DNA from: Curtobacterium sp. MCSS17_008
GTDB taxonomy: Bacteria > Actinomycetota > Actinomycetes > Actinomycetales > Microbacteriaceae
Direction of reading: 5' to 3'
Assembly: GCF_003234185.1 (NCBI RefSeq)
Contig: NZ_QKSM01000017.1
Coordinates: 1 to 52,714 of the forward strand
Length of the DNA stretch: 52,714 nt
The notes beneath the pieces are model-generated. The model was not told where the DNA came from and ran no database searches. It worked only from the letters and a program-made list of their open reading frames with translations. Positions 17,640-25,928 of the stretch are shown here, one piece after another (position 1 is the first letter of the stretch; each line of letters opens with the position of its first letter). The position numbers and the translations under genes were made by a program.

Positions 17640-18622
17640 TGTCCGAGCCGGACGCGGCTGCGCCGTCCGAGCCGAGCGCGGAGCCGGGCGCCGACACCGG
17701 TGCCGCACGCCGTTCCCGCCGCCGACAGCACGTCGGCGGCGGGGACGGCGCCCGTGCGCGCGGGCGACACCGCGGCGGCGCGGACGAGCGGTTCGGCGCG
17801 ACCGTCGACGCCCTCGGCGCGATCGCACGAGACGGCGCGGGCGTCAGCGCCTCGGTCATCGACACCTCGACCGGCAGGGCCCTGCTCGCGGTCGACGACA
17901 CCCTCGTGCAGCCCGTCGCGAGCCTCGGACGGATCCTGCTGCTCATCGAGGTGGCTGCGCAGCTCGAGGACGGCCGCCTGCACGGTGACCGGCTCCAGCG
18001 GATGGCGCGGGACACCGCGACGGGCGCCGGCCTCTGGCAGTTCCTGCAGGAGCCGACGATGCAGGTGCCGGACCTCGCGACCCTGGTCGGCGCGACGGCG
18101 GACGCGTGGGCCATGAACGCCCTGCTGTCGTCCATCGGCATCGACGCCGTCCGGGAGCGGGCCGAGGGGCTCGGGATCGACCGGACGGCGCTGATCGACC
18201 GGATCCGAGACCGCCGCGGGCCGGACGACGCCCCGGACGCGTCGGTCGCACCGACCGGTGAACTCGCCTGGCTGATGCGCGGTCTGGCGCTCGGCGAGGT
18301 CGTCGACGAGGCCGTGTCGAACCGGGTGCTCGGCTGGTTGTCCCTGGCGAGCGACACCACGCTCGTGGCCGGGTCGTTCGGCCTCGACCCGCTGGCGCAC
18401 CGCGCGCTCGACCACGGGCTCCAGGCCGTCGTCGTCACGGGGTCGTCGACGGGGGTCCGTGCCGAGGCGGGGATCCTGCGCGGCCCGGGATCGTCGGTGA
18501 GCTACGCCGTCACGGTGACGTTCGACGACGCCACGCTCCAGCAGCGGCTCGCGGTCGTCGAGGCCCTGCGCACGTTGGGCACCGAGGTGCTCGAGGCCGT
18601 GCACGCCCCCTCGTACCGCTGA
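17639..18622 (+). CDS. Beta-lactamase-fold (class A-like) protein with degenerate catalytic motifs
   Basis: A 327-residue protein whose ATG overlaps the M13 stop. The first 55 residues are low-complexity Ala/Pro/Arg. The rest follows the class A beta-lactamase/D-Ala-D-Ala peptidase layout: VIDTSTGRALLAVDD, then VASLGRILLLIEVAAQLEDG, then ATADAWAMNALLSSIGIDAV, and near the end VVVTGSSTGVRAEAGIL. In active enzymes these are SxxK, SDN and KTG; here they read SLGR, ADA and VTG. The catalytic lysines are therefore missing, so it is probably a pseudoenzyme or binding protein. No signal peptide is seen, again unlike a lactamase. Pairing with M13 suggests a shared cytoplasmic role, which is inference. 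Confidence 0.7.
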   Translation: MSEPDAAAPSEPSAEPGADTGAARRSRRRQHVGGGDGARARGRHRGGADERFGATVDALGAIARDGAGVSASVIDTSTGRALLAVDDTLVQPVASLGRILLLIEVAAQLEDGRLHGDRLQRMARDTATGAGLWQFLQEPTMQVPDLATLVGATADAWAMNALLSSIGIDAVRERAEGLGIDRTALIDRIRDRRGPDDAPDASVAPTGELAWLMRGLALGEVVDEAVSNRVLGWLSLASDTTLVAGSFGLDPLAHRALDHGLQAVVVTGSSTGVRAEAGILRGPGSSVSYAVTVTFDDATLQQRLAVVEALRTLGTEVLEAVHAPSYR

Positions 18623-18626
18623 CCCG

Positions 18627-19121
18627 TCAGAGGCCGAGTCGGATCGCGACCCCGAGCCGGGTGGCGAACCGTGCGATGACCTCGGCCTCCGCGTCCGTCA
18701 GCTCGTCGACGACCTGCACCAGGGGCGATGTGATGTGCCCGTACGCCTGTTCGAGGTCCGCAGGGGCGCTCGCAGCGGGGACGACGACGATGCCGCGGCG
18801 GTCCCGGGGGTTCGGACGCCGCTCGGCACGGCCGGCCCGGCTCAGTCGGTCGACGAGCTTGGTCACCGCGGCGGTGGTGATCCCGAGCCGCGACGCGAGT
18901 GCGGTGGGACTGAGCGGGCGGTCTGCCGCGGCTGCCTGCACCAGGTGCAGCAGGGCGAGCGCGTCGGTCGAGCGGAGGTCGAGCTTCCGGAGTGCGGCGT
19001 CGTCGGCTTCGTGCACGCTCTCGCCGAGCGCCTCGAGCCCGGCGATGGCCGCGGCTCCCGCGGCCGTCCTGGCCCGTACGCGGAGGCGCGGTCGGGTGGG
19101 TCGTCCTTCGTGCTCCTCCAT
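18627..19121 (-). CDS. MarR family transcriptional regulator
   Basis: A 164-residue winged-helix regulator. Residues about 75-115 form the DNA-binding part: SPTALASRLGITTAAVTKLVDRL as helix-turn-helix, then AERRPNPRDRRGIVVVPA as the wing with the DxR turn typical of MarR. Flanking helices provide dimerisation. It converges with the beta-lactamase-fold gene four bases away and diverges from the small membrane protein gene at 19272, which is its most likely target besides itself. The ligand cannot be predicted. Confidence 0.85.
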   Translation of the reverse strand: MEEHEGRPTRPRLRVRARTAAGAAAIAGLEALGESVHEADDAALRKLDLRSTDALALLHLVQAAAADRPLSPTALASRLGITTAAVTKLVDRLSRAGRAERRPNPRDRRGIVVVPAASAPADLEQAYGHITSPLVQVVDELTDAEAEVIARFATRLGVAIRLGL

Positions 19122-19271
19122 CGCGGGATCCCTCCGATGTCCGTCGTACGCGGTGTGCAGCGCGCGAGACCGCGCACATCGTCCTAACCGTGGAAGTAGT
19201 CAACCAGGTGAGACGACCGTACGGTGCGATCCCGCTGGAACCAGCCGGCGGGCCCGACGAAGAGGATCAGC

Positions 19272-19565
19272 ATGACGAACACAGCAGCAAGCCCCGCCCG
19301 GCACGACTCCGTCGTCCGCCGTACCTGGACCGAGACCAAGGCCGCCGTGAAGACGACGGAGTTCTACGCCTGGCTCGTGGTCTCCATCGCGATCCTGATC
19401 GCATCGGCCGTGGTCGACAACGGCGACGACGGCCAGGGCTTCGGTGCCGACAAGGCGTGGTCGTACGTCGCGCTCGTGACGGTGGCGTACATCCTCAGCC
19501 GCGGCATCGCGAAGGCCGGCGTGCACAAGTCCGACGACCGTGACGACGACCGCCGTGCCGTCTGA
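19272..19565 (+). CDS. Small two-helix membrane protein
   Basis: A 97-residue protein starting MTNTAASPARHDSVV with GAGGAT upstream. It has two membrane segments, about residues 34-52 (FYAWLVVSIAILIASAVV) and 65-82 (AWSYVALVTVAYILSRGIA). A polar loop DNGDDGQGFGADK lies between them and a charged KSDDRDDDRRAV tail ends the protein. No named family was recognised. It is divergent from the MarR gene across a 150-base promoter region and is followed by a strong hairpin terminator, so it is probably monocistronic. Confidence 0.7.
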   Translation: MTNTAASPARHDSVVRRTWTETKAAVKTTEFYAWLVVSIAILIASAVVDNGDDGQGFGADKAWSYVALVTVAYILSRGIAKAGVHKSDDRDDDRRAV

Positions 19566-19587
19566 GCGGACACCCACGCGAGCACCG

Positions 19588-19625
19588 GCGACGGGTGGTC
19601 ACCCTGCGGGGTGACCGCCCGTCGC
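19588..19625. terminator. Bidirectional hairpin between convergent genes
   Basis: The 17-bp stem (19588-19604 with 19609-19625) contains one G-U wobble and a four-base loop. It lies between the ends of the small membrane protein and the DUF4232 lipoprotein genes, so it can terminate both transcripts. Confidence 0.75.
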
Positions 19626-19683
19626 GGTGTCCGGGGCGCCATCGTCGGCAGAGAGGATCAGCGCAGGAGGAGGAGCGCAGGGC

Positions 19684-20352
19684 TCAGTCGACCGCCTGCC
19701 CCTCGGGTACGAGCCCCTGCACGCTCAGCAACCCGGCGTCGGTCGACCGGCACGCGGTGAAGTCGGTGGTCCGCACGAAGAGCGACTGCTTCGATCCGGG
19801 CGGGTACACGCGGAAGCCGTCCGGCGTGACCGGGTCGCAGCCGTCCTCCGCGTAGTTCTCGGCCCGGGTGACCTTGAGCGGTGCGACCGCCACGGCTCCC
19901 GGTGCCAGGGTCACGGTCGGGTGCGGCGACGCCTCCTCCCGGGTCGCGGCGGCGCCGATCTGCGTGCCGGACCCGCCACCGACGAACGAGACCCCCGGCC
20001 AGCCCTGCAGTGTGCAGGCGGACGAGCCGGTGTTGCGCAGTGCGAGGTGGACGATCGTGCTGCCCGCCGCACCACCGCTCCCGGCCTCGATGCTCCCGCT
20101 GAGCGACGCCGTCGTGCAGCGCGCGGTGCCGCCGCCGGCAGCGCTGCCGGGCGCTCCGCTGCCGGAGGCGGCGGGTGCCGACGACGCGGGTGACGTCGGC
20201 GTCGGCGACGGCGGTGCCGCGGTCACCGTGGTGGTCTCCGTGGCGGTGCCGCCCGGTCCCGGCTCGCCGTCGGACGCGCAGCCGGAGAGCGCGAGCACGG
20301 CGACGAGACCGCTGGTGGCGAGGGCGACGGTCGATCGAGTGCGTCGGTGCAT
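19684..20352 (-). CDS. Lipoprotein with DUF4232 domain
   Basis: A 222-residue exported lipoprotein. The signal peptide MHRRTRSTVALATSGLVAVL ends in a lipobox LSGC (Cys about 26). A Ser/Pro/Thr/Ala linker of about 50 residues follows. The C-terminal part (RCTTASLSGSI, AGSTIVHLALRNTGSSACTL, GWPGVSFVGG) fits DUF4232, a beta-sandwich common in actinobacterial cell-surface proteins. It is anchored to the outer face of the membrane; ligand and role are unknown. The start at 20352 precedes the basic n-region, though its GAGG ribosome site is unusually close, so a start a few codons upstream is possible. Confidence 0.8.
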   Translation of the reverse strand: MHRRTRSTVALATSGLVAVLALSGCASDGEPGPGGTATETTTVTAAPPSPTPTSPASSAPAASGSGAPGSAAGGGTARCTTASLSGSIEAGSGGAAGSTIVHLALRNTGSSACTLQGWPGVSFVGGGSGTQIGAAATREEASPHPTVTLAPGAVAVAPLKVTRAENYAEDGCDPVTPDGFRVYPPGSKQSLFVRTTDFTACRSTDAGLLSVQGLVPEGQAVD

Positions 20353-20456
20353 GTCCTCACGCAACACCGGCCGGTCGATCCGTGTTCGGGTAGCGTCCAG
20401 ACGTCGCGTCCAGACTCGCGACACGAGCCAGGCACACGAGCGACGGAGGTCGGAAC

Positions 20457-20735
20457 ATGGCAGGCAAGCACGAGCAGGCACGCGGCGACGAGGGCCGGGC
20501 GGACGGCGTCGAGCCGCGCGCCGGAGCCTTCACCGACAGTGAGATCCCGGGCGAGCACGACGTCGAGTCGAACGAGCCCGCGGGTGAGTTCGTCTCGAGC
20601 GACATCCCCGGCGAGACGCGGCCGTCAGGGGGTCCCGGAGCCGACACGGGCGAGTACGTCGAGTCGGAGATCCCCGGTGAGGTCGAGCCCACGTCGGACG
20701 GCGAAACCGGACACTACGTCGACAAGGACGAGTGA
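20457..20735 (+). CDS. Small acidic disordered protein with SEIPGE repeats
   Basis: A 92-residue hydrophilic protein with no signal peptide or membrane segment. The core repeats three times: DSEIPGEHD, SSDIPGETR and ESEIPGEVE, each preceded by a short AGAFT/AGEFV/TGEYV element and spaced about 23 to 26 residues apart. A fourth partial copy is TGHYVDKDE. Composition is rich in Glu, Asp, Gly and Pro. Periodic short linear motifs suggest a binding scaffold or a stress-induced disordered protein. No family was recognised. GGAGG lies about eight bases before the ATG. It is divergent from the DUF4232 lipoprotein gene. Confidence 0.7.
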   Translation: MAGKHEQARGDEGRADGVEPRAGAFTDSEIPGEHDVESNEPAGEFVSSDIPGETRPSGGPGADTGEYVESEIPGEVEPTSDGETGHYVDKDE

Positions 20736-20779
20736 CGCCGGGTGGGACCGCGTGACGTCGGCAGAAGCTGACCGGATCC

Positions 20780-21163
20780 TCAGTCGACGAGGTCCGCGTC
20801 GACCAGCCGGCGGAGCGTCTCGACGCCCGCCGGCGGGCACCGGTCCGCGTCGGCCGAGGTGACCCACTCGACCTCGTCCACCTCTGCGGAGGCGACGGGC
20901 GAGGCGGAGTCCGCCGTGCCTCCCGGTCGGACGATGAACAGCGCCATCGCGACCATCGTGCCCTCGCCCTGGCCGTGTGCGGCCTCGGTGACCGTGCCGA
21001 ACGGCTCGACGTCCGCCTCGGTCAGGCGCAGGCCGGTCTCCTCGCGCGCCTCGCGCAGCACGGCTTCGACGTCGGTCTCGTGCGGTTCCGCCTTGCCACC
21101 CGGCAGGTAGAGCACGTCGCGTCCGCGGGCGCGGACCATGAGCACCCGCCGGTCGCGGACCAC
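20780..21163 (-). CDS. Nudix hydrolase
   Basis: The Nudix box is GGKAEPHETDVEAVLREAREETGLRL split across the motif G-x5-E-x7-REUxEExGU, here with REAREETGL, which binds the divalent metal for pyrophosphate-bond cleavage. The reading from GTG at 21163 is 127 residues. It omits the first strand RVSALLVV, which is encoded in frame just upstream but without ATG, GTG or TTG. A CTG at 21211 overlaps the hemA stop codon (CTGA) and has GGAGG about ten bases upstream; a second CTG is at 21184. The true start may therefore be CTG, giving about 143 residues. Substrate is unknown; it follows hemA directly and may be co-transcribed. Confidence 0.8.
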   Translation of the reverse strand: MVRDRRVLMVRARGRDVLYLPGGKAEPHETDVEAVLREAREETGLRLTEADVEPFGTVTEAAHGQGEGTMVAMALFIVRPGGTADSASPVASAEVDEVEWVTSADADRCPPAGVETLRRLVDADLVD

Positions 21164-21207
21164 CAGCAGCGCACTGACGCGCAGGGTGCGTGGCGCGGAC
21201 GGGAGGC

Positions 21208-22536
21208 TCAGCTCGCGTCCGCCTCGGAGCTGCGGTCCGACGCGGCCCGCTCGGGCGCGGTGCGCTCCGCGAGCGGCACGACCGGCGACGGCAGCTCCGC
21301 CTCGGGCTCGGGACGGACGCCGAAGAGGGCGTCGAGCGCGCCGACGAACTCCTCGCCGCGACCGGCGCGACCGAGCTCACGGGCGCGCACCGAGGGGCGG
21401 TGCAGCAGGACGCCGACGAGGTGCCGGAGCGCCCGCTCGGTCTGCTCGACGGAATCCGGGTCGCCGTCGCGTCGCTTCGCCCGGTCGATCTCGTCGTCGA
21501 GGATGTCGAACACGTGCTTGCGGAAGGCCACGAGCGCCGGGGTGGTCGACTGCTCGAGCGCCTGCGCGCGGAAGCGGGACACGGCGTCGTCGACCATCTG
21601 ACGGGCCTCGGACTCGGCGTTCAACTCGGCGATCGGGGCGTGGATGCTGATGGTCTCGAGGTCGAGCAGTTCGACGCCGTCGACATCGGCCGCGTCGGGG
21701 TCGACGTTGCGGGGGAGCCCGAGGTCGATGACGATGCGGCGCCGGCCGTCGTCGAGGTCGGCGGGCTCGACGACGGGCACCTCGCTCGAGGTGCAGGTGA
21801 TGACGACGTCGCTCGTGCCGATGGCCCGGCGCAGGTCGGTCGCGGCGACGAGGTCGTGCTTGGCGGCGAACCACGGCGCGCGGCCCGACGGCGAGAAGAC
21901 CTGGATGTTCGCGGCACCGCGGTCGCGCAGTGCGGCGATGGTGGTGGCGGCGTAGCTGCCCGTGCCGACGAGCAGCACGCGGGTGTGGGCCCAGTCGGTG
22001 ATGCGCGACGACGCGAGCTCGAGGCCGAGGCGGACGAGCGAGCGGCCGGCGGCGCCGATGCGGGTGCGGGTCTTGACGCCACGGGAGGTGTGCGCGGCCT
22101 CCTGGAACAGGCGCTCGAGGTCCGAGGTCGTGGTGCCGTTGGCACGGGCGTCCTCGAGGGCGCGGCGGACCTGACCGGAGATCTCGGTCTCGCCGACGAC
22201 GACGGACTCGAGGCCGCTCGACACGGCGAACAGGTGCTGCACGACGTCCCCGCCGCCGAGCACGCTGACGGAGTCGAGGACCTCGGCGGGCACGAGGTCG
22301 CTGGCGGTGGCGACGGCGTCGACGGTGGCCGACACGGCGGAGTCGCGGTCGTCGCCCGCGATGTCGAGGTAGGCCTCGAAGCGGTTGCAGGTGGCGAGGA
22401 CGACGGCTCCGTCGAGCACGTCGGAGTCCGTCACGAGACGGCTCGCGGCGGTCGGTGCGCCGATGCTCAGTCGCTCCAGGAGGTCGAAGCTGGCGTTGCG
22501 GTGCGACGCCGTGAGACAGATGAGCACGTGTTCCAT
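21208..22536 (-). CDS. hemA: Glutamyl-tRNA reductase
   Basis: A 442-residue enzyme that reduces glutamyl-tRNA to glutamate-1-semialdehyde with NADPH, first committed step of heme synthesis by the C5 route. The catalytic cysteine lies in LATCNRFEAY (about residue 50). GLESVVVGETEISGQVR and the NADPH domain (VLLVGTGSYAATTIAAL) are typical. The C-terminal helical dimerisation domain is followed by a polar tail. The start MEHVLICLTASHRNASF at 22536 has GAGGG upstream; a GTG two codons earlier is possible. It is divergent from hemE, so the 110-base gap probably carries both promoters. Confidence 0.95.
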   Translation of the reverse strand: MEHVLICLTASHRNASFDLLERLSIGAPTAASRLVTDSDVLDGAVVLATCNRFEAYLDIAGDDRDSAVSATVDAVATASDLVPAEVLDSVSVLGGGDVVQHLFAVSSGLESVVVGETEISGQVRRALEDARANGTTTSDLERLFQEAAHTSRGVKTRTRIGAAGRSLVRLGLELASSRITDWAHTRVLLVGTGSYAATTIAALRDRGAANIQVFSPSGRAPWFAAKHDLVAATDLRRAIGTSDVVITCTSSEVPVVEPADLDDGRRRIVIDLGLPRNVDPDAADVDGVELLDLETISIHAPIAELNAESEARQMVDDAVSRFRAQALEQSTTPALVAFRKHVFDILDDEIDRAKRRDGDPDSVEQTERALRHLVGVLLHRPSVRARELGRAGRGEEFVGALDALFGVRPEPEAELPSPVVPLAERTAPERAASDRSSEADAS

Positions 22537-22646
22537 GGTAACTCGCCCTCGGTCCACGGACCGTTCGCCCTCCGCGTGCTCAGGACACTGTGCGGTGGGT
22601 GTCGTGCGCTGCCCCCGTGCACGGGCGCGGATGGGATGATCGTCGG

Positions 22647-23783
22647 GTGACCTCTGCCGCGCCCTCCGCCCTGCCCGACAGCCACCCGCTCGTGACCGGC
22701 AGGACCTCGGGGTCGCCGCTCGTCCGGGCGCTCCGCGGGGACCGGCCGGAGACCCTGCCGGTGTGGTTCATGCGCCAGGCGGGTCGGTCGCTGCCGGAGT
22801 ACCGTGAGCTGCGGGTCGGCACGGCGATGCTCGACGCGTGCCTCGACCCGGCCATGGCGTCCGAGATCACCCTGCAGCCGGTCCGCCGGCACGGGGTCGA
22901 CGCGGGCATCTTCTTCAGCGACATCGTCGTGCCGATCAAGCTCGCCGGCGTGGACGTCGAGATCGTCCCCGGGCGCGGACCGGTGCTCGGGTCGCCGATC
23001 CGCACGGCGGCCGACGTGGACGCGCTCGCCCCGCTCGACCCGGACGCCCTCGCGCCGATCACCGAGGCCGTGCAGCGCACCGTCGCGGAGCTCGGGGACA
23101 CCCCGCTCATCGGCTTCGCGGGCGCGCCGTTCACCCTCGCCGCCTACCTGGTCGAGGGCGGCCCGTCGAAGGACCACATCCGCGCCCGCACCCTCATGCA
23201 CAGCGACCCGGAGACCTGGGCACGCCTGCTCGACTGGGCCGCCGGTGTCTCGGGGGCGTTCCTCCGGGCCCAGGTCACCGCCGGCGCCTCGGCTGCGCAG
23301 CTCTTCGACTCGTGGGTCGGCTCGCTGTCCCGTGCGGACTACGTCGCCTCGGTCGCACCGCACTCGGCGACGGCGCTGTCCCACGTGGCCGACCTCGGCG
23401 TCCCGCGGATCCACTTCGGCGTCGGCAGCGGCGAGGTCCTGCACGAGATGGCGACCCTGGGCGACCCGGCCGACGCCACCGCGGTGGACGCGGTCGGCGT
23501 CGACTGGCGCCTGCCCCTGGACGAGGCCGTCCGTCGCGTGGGCACGGGCGTCACCGTGCAGGGGAACATCGACCCCGCGATGCTCGCCGCCCCGTGGGAG
23601 GTGCTCGAGGCCCACGTGCGCGACGTCGTCCGGCGCGGCGGCGCGGCCCGGGCGCACGTGGTGAACCTCGGGCACGGCGTGCCGCCGGAGACCGACCCCA
23701 CGGTGCTCACCCGCGTGGTCGAGCTCCTGCACGCGCTCGGCGACGGGACGGGCATCGGCGACGGGACGGGAGCGGCGGCGTGA
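22647..23783 (+). CDS. hemE: Uroporphyrinogen III decarboxylase
   Basis: A 378-residue cytoplasmic enzyme that removes four acetate carboxyls from uroporphyrinogen III to give coproporphyrinogen III. The signature FMRQAGRSLPEYRELR lies at about 36-51 and GFAGAPFTLAAYLVEGG near 157. The central FFSDIVVPIKLAGVDVEI and C-terminal VQGNIDPAMLAAP and NLGHGVPPETDP are family motifs. The GTG start at 22647 gives the expected length; the N-terminal extension to 22590 lies in the promoter region. Its stop overlaps the next gene's GTG (GTGA). First gene of the long plus-strand heme operon. Confidence 0.95.
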   Translation: MTSAAPSALPDSHPLVTGRTSGSPLVRALRGDRPETLPVWFMRQAGRSLPEYRELRVGTAMLDACLDPAMASEITLQPVRRHGVDAGIFFSDIVVPIKLAGVDVEIVPGRGPVLGSPIRTAADVDALAPLDPDALAPITEAVQRTVAELGDTPLIGFAGAPFTLAAYLVEGGPSKDHIRARTLMHSDPETWARLLDWAAGVSGAFLRAQVTAGASAAQLFDSWVGSLSRADYVASVAPHSATALSHVADLGVPRIHFGVGSGEVLHEMATLGDPADATAVDAVGVDWRLPLDEAVRRVGTGVTVQGNIDPAMLAAPWEVLEAHVRDVVRRGGAARAHVVNLGHGVPPETDPTVLTRVVELLHALGDGTGIGDGTGAAA

Positions 23784-25108
23784 CCGACGTCGTCGTGGTC
23801 GGCGGCGGCGTCGCCGGCCTGGTCGCCGCCCGTGACCTGGCGAAGGGCGGAGCGCACGTCGTGCTCGTCGAGGCGGGGGACCGCCTGGGCGGCATGCTCC
23901 GCCGGCACACGGTCGACGGGTTGGACCTCGACATGGGCGCCGAGTCGTTCGCGACCCGGAACGACGCCGTCGAGCGGCTCGCGGTCGAGCTCGGTCTCGG
24001 GGGCGACGTCGTGTCGCCGGACCCGCGCGGTGCGTGGTTGATGACCCGCGACGGCCGCACGGCCCCGATCCCGCAGACCGGCTTCCTCGGCATCCCGGGC
24101 AGCCCGATGGCCGCCGACGTCCTCGCCGTGATCGGGCAGGGTGCCGGCTTCCGCGCGCAGATGGACGCGCTGCTGCCCTCGCCGGTCGGCGCCCGGGCGG
24201 AGTCGCTCGGCGCCCTCGTCCGGAAGCGCATGGGCGAGCGCGTGCTCGACGACCTGGTGGTGCCGGTCGCGGGCGGGGTGTACTCGACCCACCCGGACCA
24301 GCTCGACCCCGACCGCGTGGCTCCCGGGCTCCGCGCGGCCCTGCAGCGCGAGGGGTCCCTCGCCCGCGCCGTGCTGGCGCTGCGCTCCCGGTCGGCGGCG
24401 GGCTCCGCGGTGCAGGGCATCCGCGGTGGCATCGTCCGGCTCGTCGACGAGCTCGTGGCCGACATGACGACCTACCGCGTCGACGTCCGGCTCGGTACCC
24501 GCGCCACGGCGGTCGAGCGCTTCGCCGTCGAGACCGTCAGGGCCGACGGCAGCCGGGAACGCCTGCCCGCGCAGCACGTGCTCGCCTCGACGGCCGACCC
24601 GACCCGGACGACCGCGCCGGACCGCACCGGGATCGAGCTCGTGACGCTCGTCGTCGACCAGCCGGAGCTCGACGCGGGACCGCGCGGCACCGGGATGCTC
24701 GTGCACCCGGACGCCGACGGGGTGCGGGCGAAGGCGCTCACGCACGCGACCGTGAAGTGGCCGTGGCTCGCGGAGGCGGCCGCGGGTCGGCACGTCCTGC
24801 GGCTCAGCTACGCGACGCGTCCTGACGAGGACGCCAGCGGTGCGGCGGAGACGGGGACGAGCCTCCCGGTCGAGCCGGACGACACCGTCGGCGCCCGCGC
24901 CACCCGCGACGCCACCGCCCTGCTCGGTGTCCCCGTGACCGCCGACCGCGTCCGGGGTGCGGCGCGCGTGCGCTGGTACGGACCGGACCTCACCGCCGCG
25001 GGCCTGGCGGAGGGCGTCGTGGGCATCGGCGAGACCTCGTCCGGGCGCGGCCTCGCGGGCATCGTGGCCTCCGCCAGGGCGTCCGCTGAGCGCATCCTCG
25101 GATCCTGA
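23780..25108 (+). CDS. cgoX: Coproporphyrinogen III oxidase, FAD-dependent (HemY/CgoX type)
   Basis: A 442-residue FAD oxidase of the HemY family. The Rossmann motif VVVVGGGVAGLVAARDLAKGG opens the protein and GAHVVLVEAGDRLGGMLRR follows. The C-terminal FAD segment is VGIGETSSGRGLAGIVASA. In actinobacteria with HemQ and a C-terminal-type ferrochelatase, this enzyme oxidises coproporphyrinogen III to coproporphyrin III rather than acting on protoporphyrinogen. That assignment rests on neighbouring hemQ and cpfC, not on sequence alone. GTG at 23780 overlaps the hemE stop. Confidence 0.9.
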   Translation: MTDVVVVGGGVAGLVAARDLAKGGAHVVLVEAGDRLGGMLRRHTVDGLDLDMGAESFATRNDAVERLAVELGLGGDVVSPDPRGAWLMTRDGRTAPIPQTGFLGIPGSPMAADVLAVIGQGAGFRAQMDALLPSPVGARAESLGALVRKRMGERVLDDLVVPVAGGVYSTHPDQLDPDRVAPGLRAALQREGSLARAVLALRSRSAAGSAVQGIRGGIVRLVDELVADMTTYRVDVRLGTRATAVERFAVETVRADGSRERLPAQHVLASTADPTRTTAPDRTGIELVTLVVDQPELDAGPRGTGMLVHPDADGVRAKALTHATVKWPWLAEAAAGRHVLRLSYATRPDEDASGAAETGTSLPVEPDDTVGARATRDATALLGVPVTADRVRGAARVRWYGPDLTAAGLAEGVVGIGETSSGRGLAGIVASARASAERILGS

Positions 25109-25207
25109 GCGGACCCGGGAGCGCCCGAGGGCTACTGTGGTGGGACGCCGGACGTATTCCGTTCGGCGCATGACCACCGCACACCCCCAAACAACGGAGG
25201 ACCGCAC

Positions 25208-25462
25208 ATGCGAGGCAAGCTCCTGTTCGTCGCCGGCGCCGCACTCGGGTACGTCCTGGGATCGCGAGCCGGACGGGCGCGGTACGAGCAGATCAAGACC
25301 GTCAGCGGCAAGATCTGGAACAGCAACCAGGTTCAGAAGAGCGTCCACGTGGCCGAGGACTTCATCCAGGACAAGACCCCGGACGTCGCCGAGTTCGTCG
25401 GCGAGCAGACCAAGAAGGTCGTCCGCAAGGTCGGTCAGAAGAAGGACGCCGCCACCTCATGA
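25208..25462 (+). CDS. YtxH-like small membrane-associated protein
   Basis: An 84-residue protein with one short N-terminal hydrophobic segment (LLFVAGAALGYVLGSRAG). It then continues as a charged amphipathic stretch KTVSGKIWNSNQVQKSVHVA and further helical sequence. The GYVLGSRAGRARYEQI motif is common in actinobacterial YtxH-like/general-stress proteins. A GGAGG ribosome site precedes the ATG. It is first of three small genes placed between cgoX and hemQ, and its stop overlaps the next start (ATGA). A role in envelope stress is inference. Confidence 0.7.
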   Translation: MRGKLLFVAGAALGYVLGSRAGRARYEQIKTVSGKIWNSNQVQKSVHVAEDFIQDKTPDVAEFVGEQTKKVVRKVGQKKDAATS

Positions 25463-25893
25463 CCGACACCCGCGACCGCAAGTCGCGTTCGTTGTTCGGC
25501 CTGGTGGGAGACGTCCCGAAGCTGGTCAAGGGCCTCGTCAAGGGCGAGATCGACCTGCTGAAGGCCGAGATGATCGCCAAGGCGAAGGTCTTCGGCCTCG
25601 CCGCCGGGCTGCTCGTCGGCGCACTCGTCATCGTGCTCTACGCGATCGGCGTCCTGCTCACCGCGGCCGTCATGGGCCTCGCGACCGTGATGCCGGCGTG
25701 GCTCGCCGCGCTCCTGCTCGCCGTCGTGATGCTGATCGTCGCCGCGGTCCTCGGGTTCGTGGGTTGGAAGCGCTTCAAGAAGGGGCTGCCCCTCACTCCG
25801 AAGCGCACGATCGACAGCGTCAAGGACGACATCAACGCGGTGAAGGGCCTGGGCAACAAGCCCGGTCAGCACGACCGCGTCGGCCGCCCCTGA
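25459..25893 (+). CDS. Holin-like membrane protein (phage_holin_3_6/PF07332 type)
   Basis: A 144-residue protein with an amphipathic N-terminus (LFGLVGDVPKLVKGLVKGEI, then DLLKAEM). Two long hydrophobic hairpin helices follow at about 47-73 and 74-101. A basic C-terminal tail ends KRTIDSVKDDINAVKGLG. This is the layout of actinobacterial proteins annotated as phage holin family; these chromosomal members are not part of a prophage and no lysis genes are near. The ATG overlaps the preceding stop. Function is unknown; it is commonly paired with a DUF3618 protein, as here. Confidence 0.75.
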   Translation: MTDTRDRKSRSLFGLVGDVPKLVKGLVKGEIDLLKAEMIAKAKVFGLAAGLLVGALVIVLYAIGVLLTAAVMGLATVMPAWLAALLLAVVMLIVAAVLGFVGWKRFKKGLPLTPKRTIDSVKDDINAVKGLGNKPGQHDRVGRP

Positions 25894-25928
25894 GCGGCAA
25901 GACCGACACCCCCGACGTAAGGACTCCG

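Noticed and set aside
19122..19271. MarR operator search between the MarR and small membrane protein genes
   Set aside because: A TTGACT hexamer is visible on the minus strand, but no convincing palindrome or matching -10 element was found.
25459..25893. Holin-like protein as evidence of a prophage
   Set aside because: No endolysin, capsid, tail or integrase genes are nearby; this family is a normal chromosomal actinobacterial gene.
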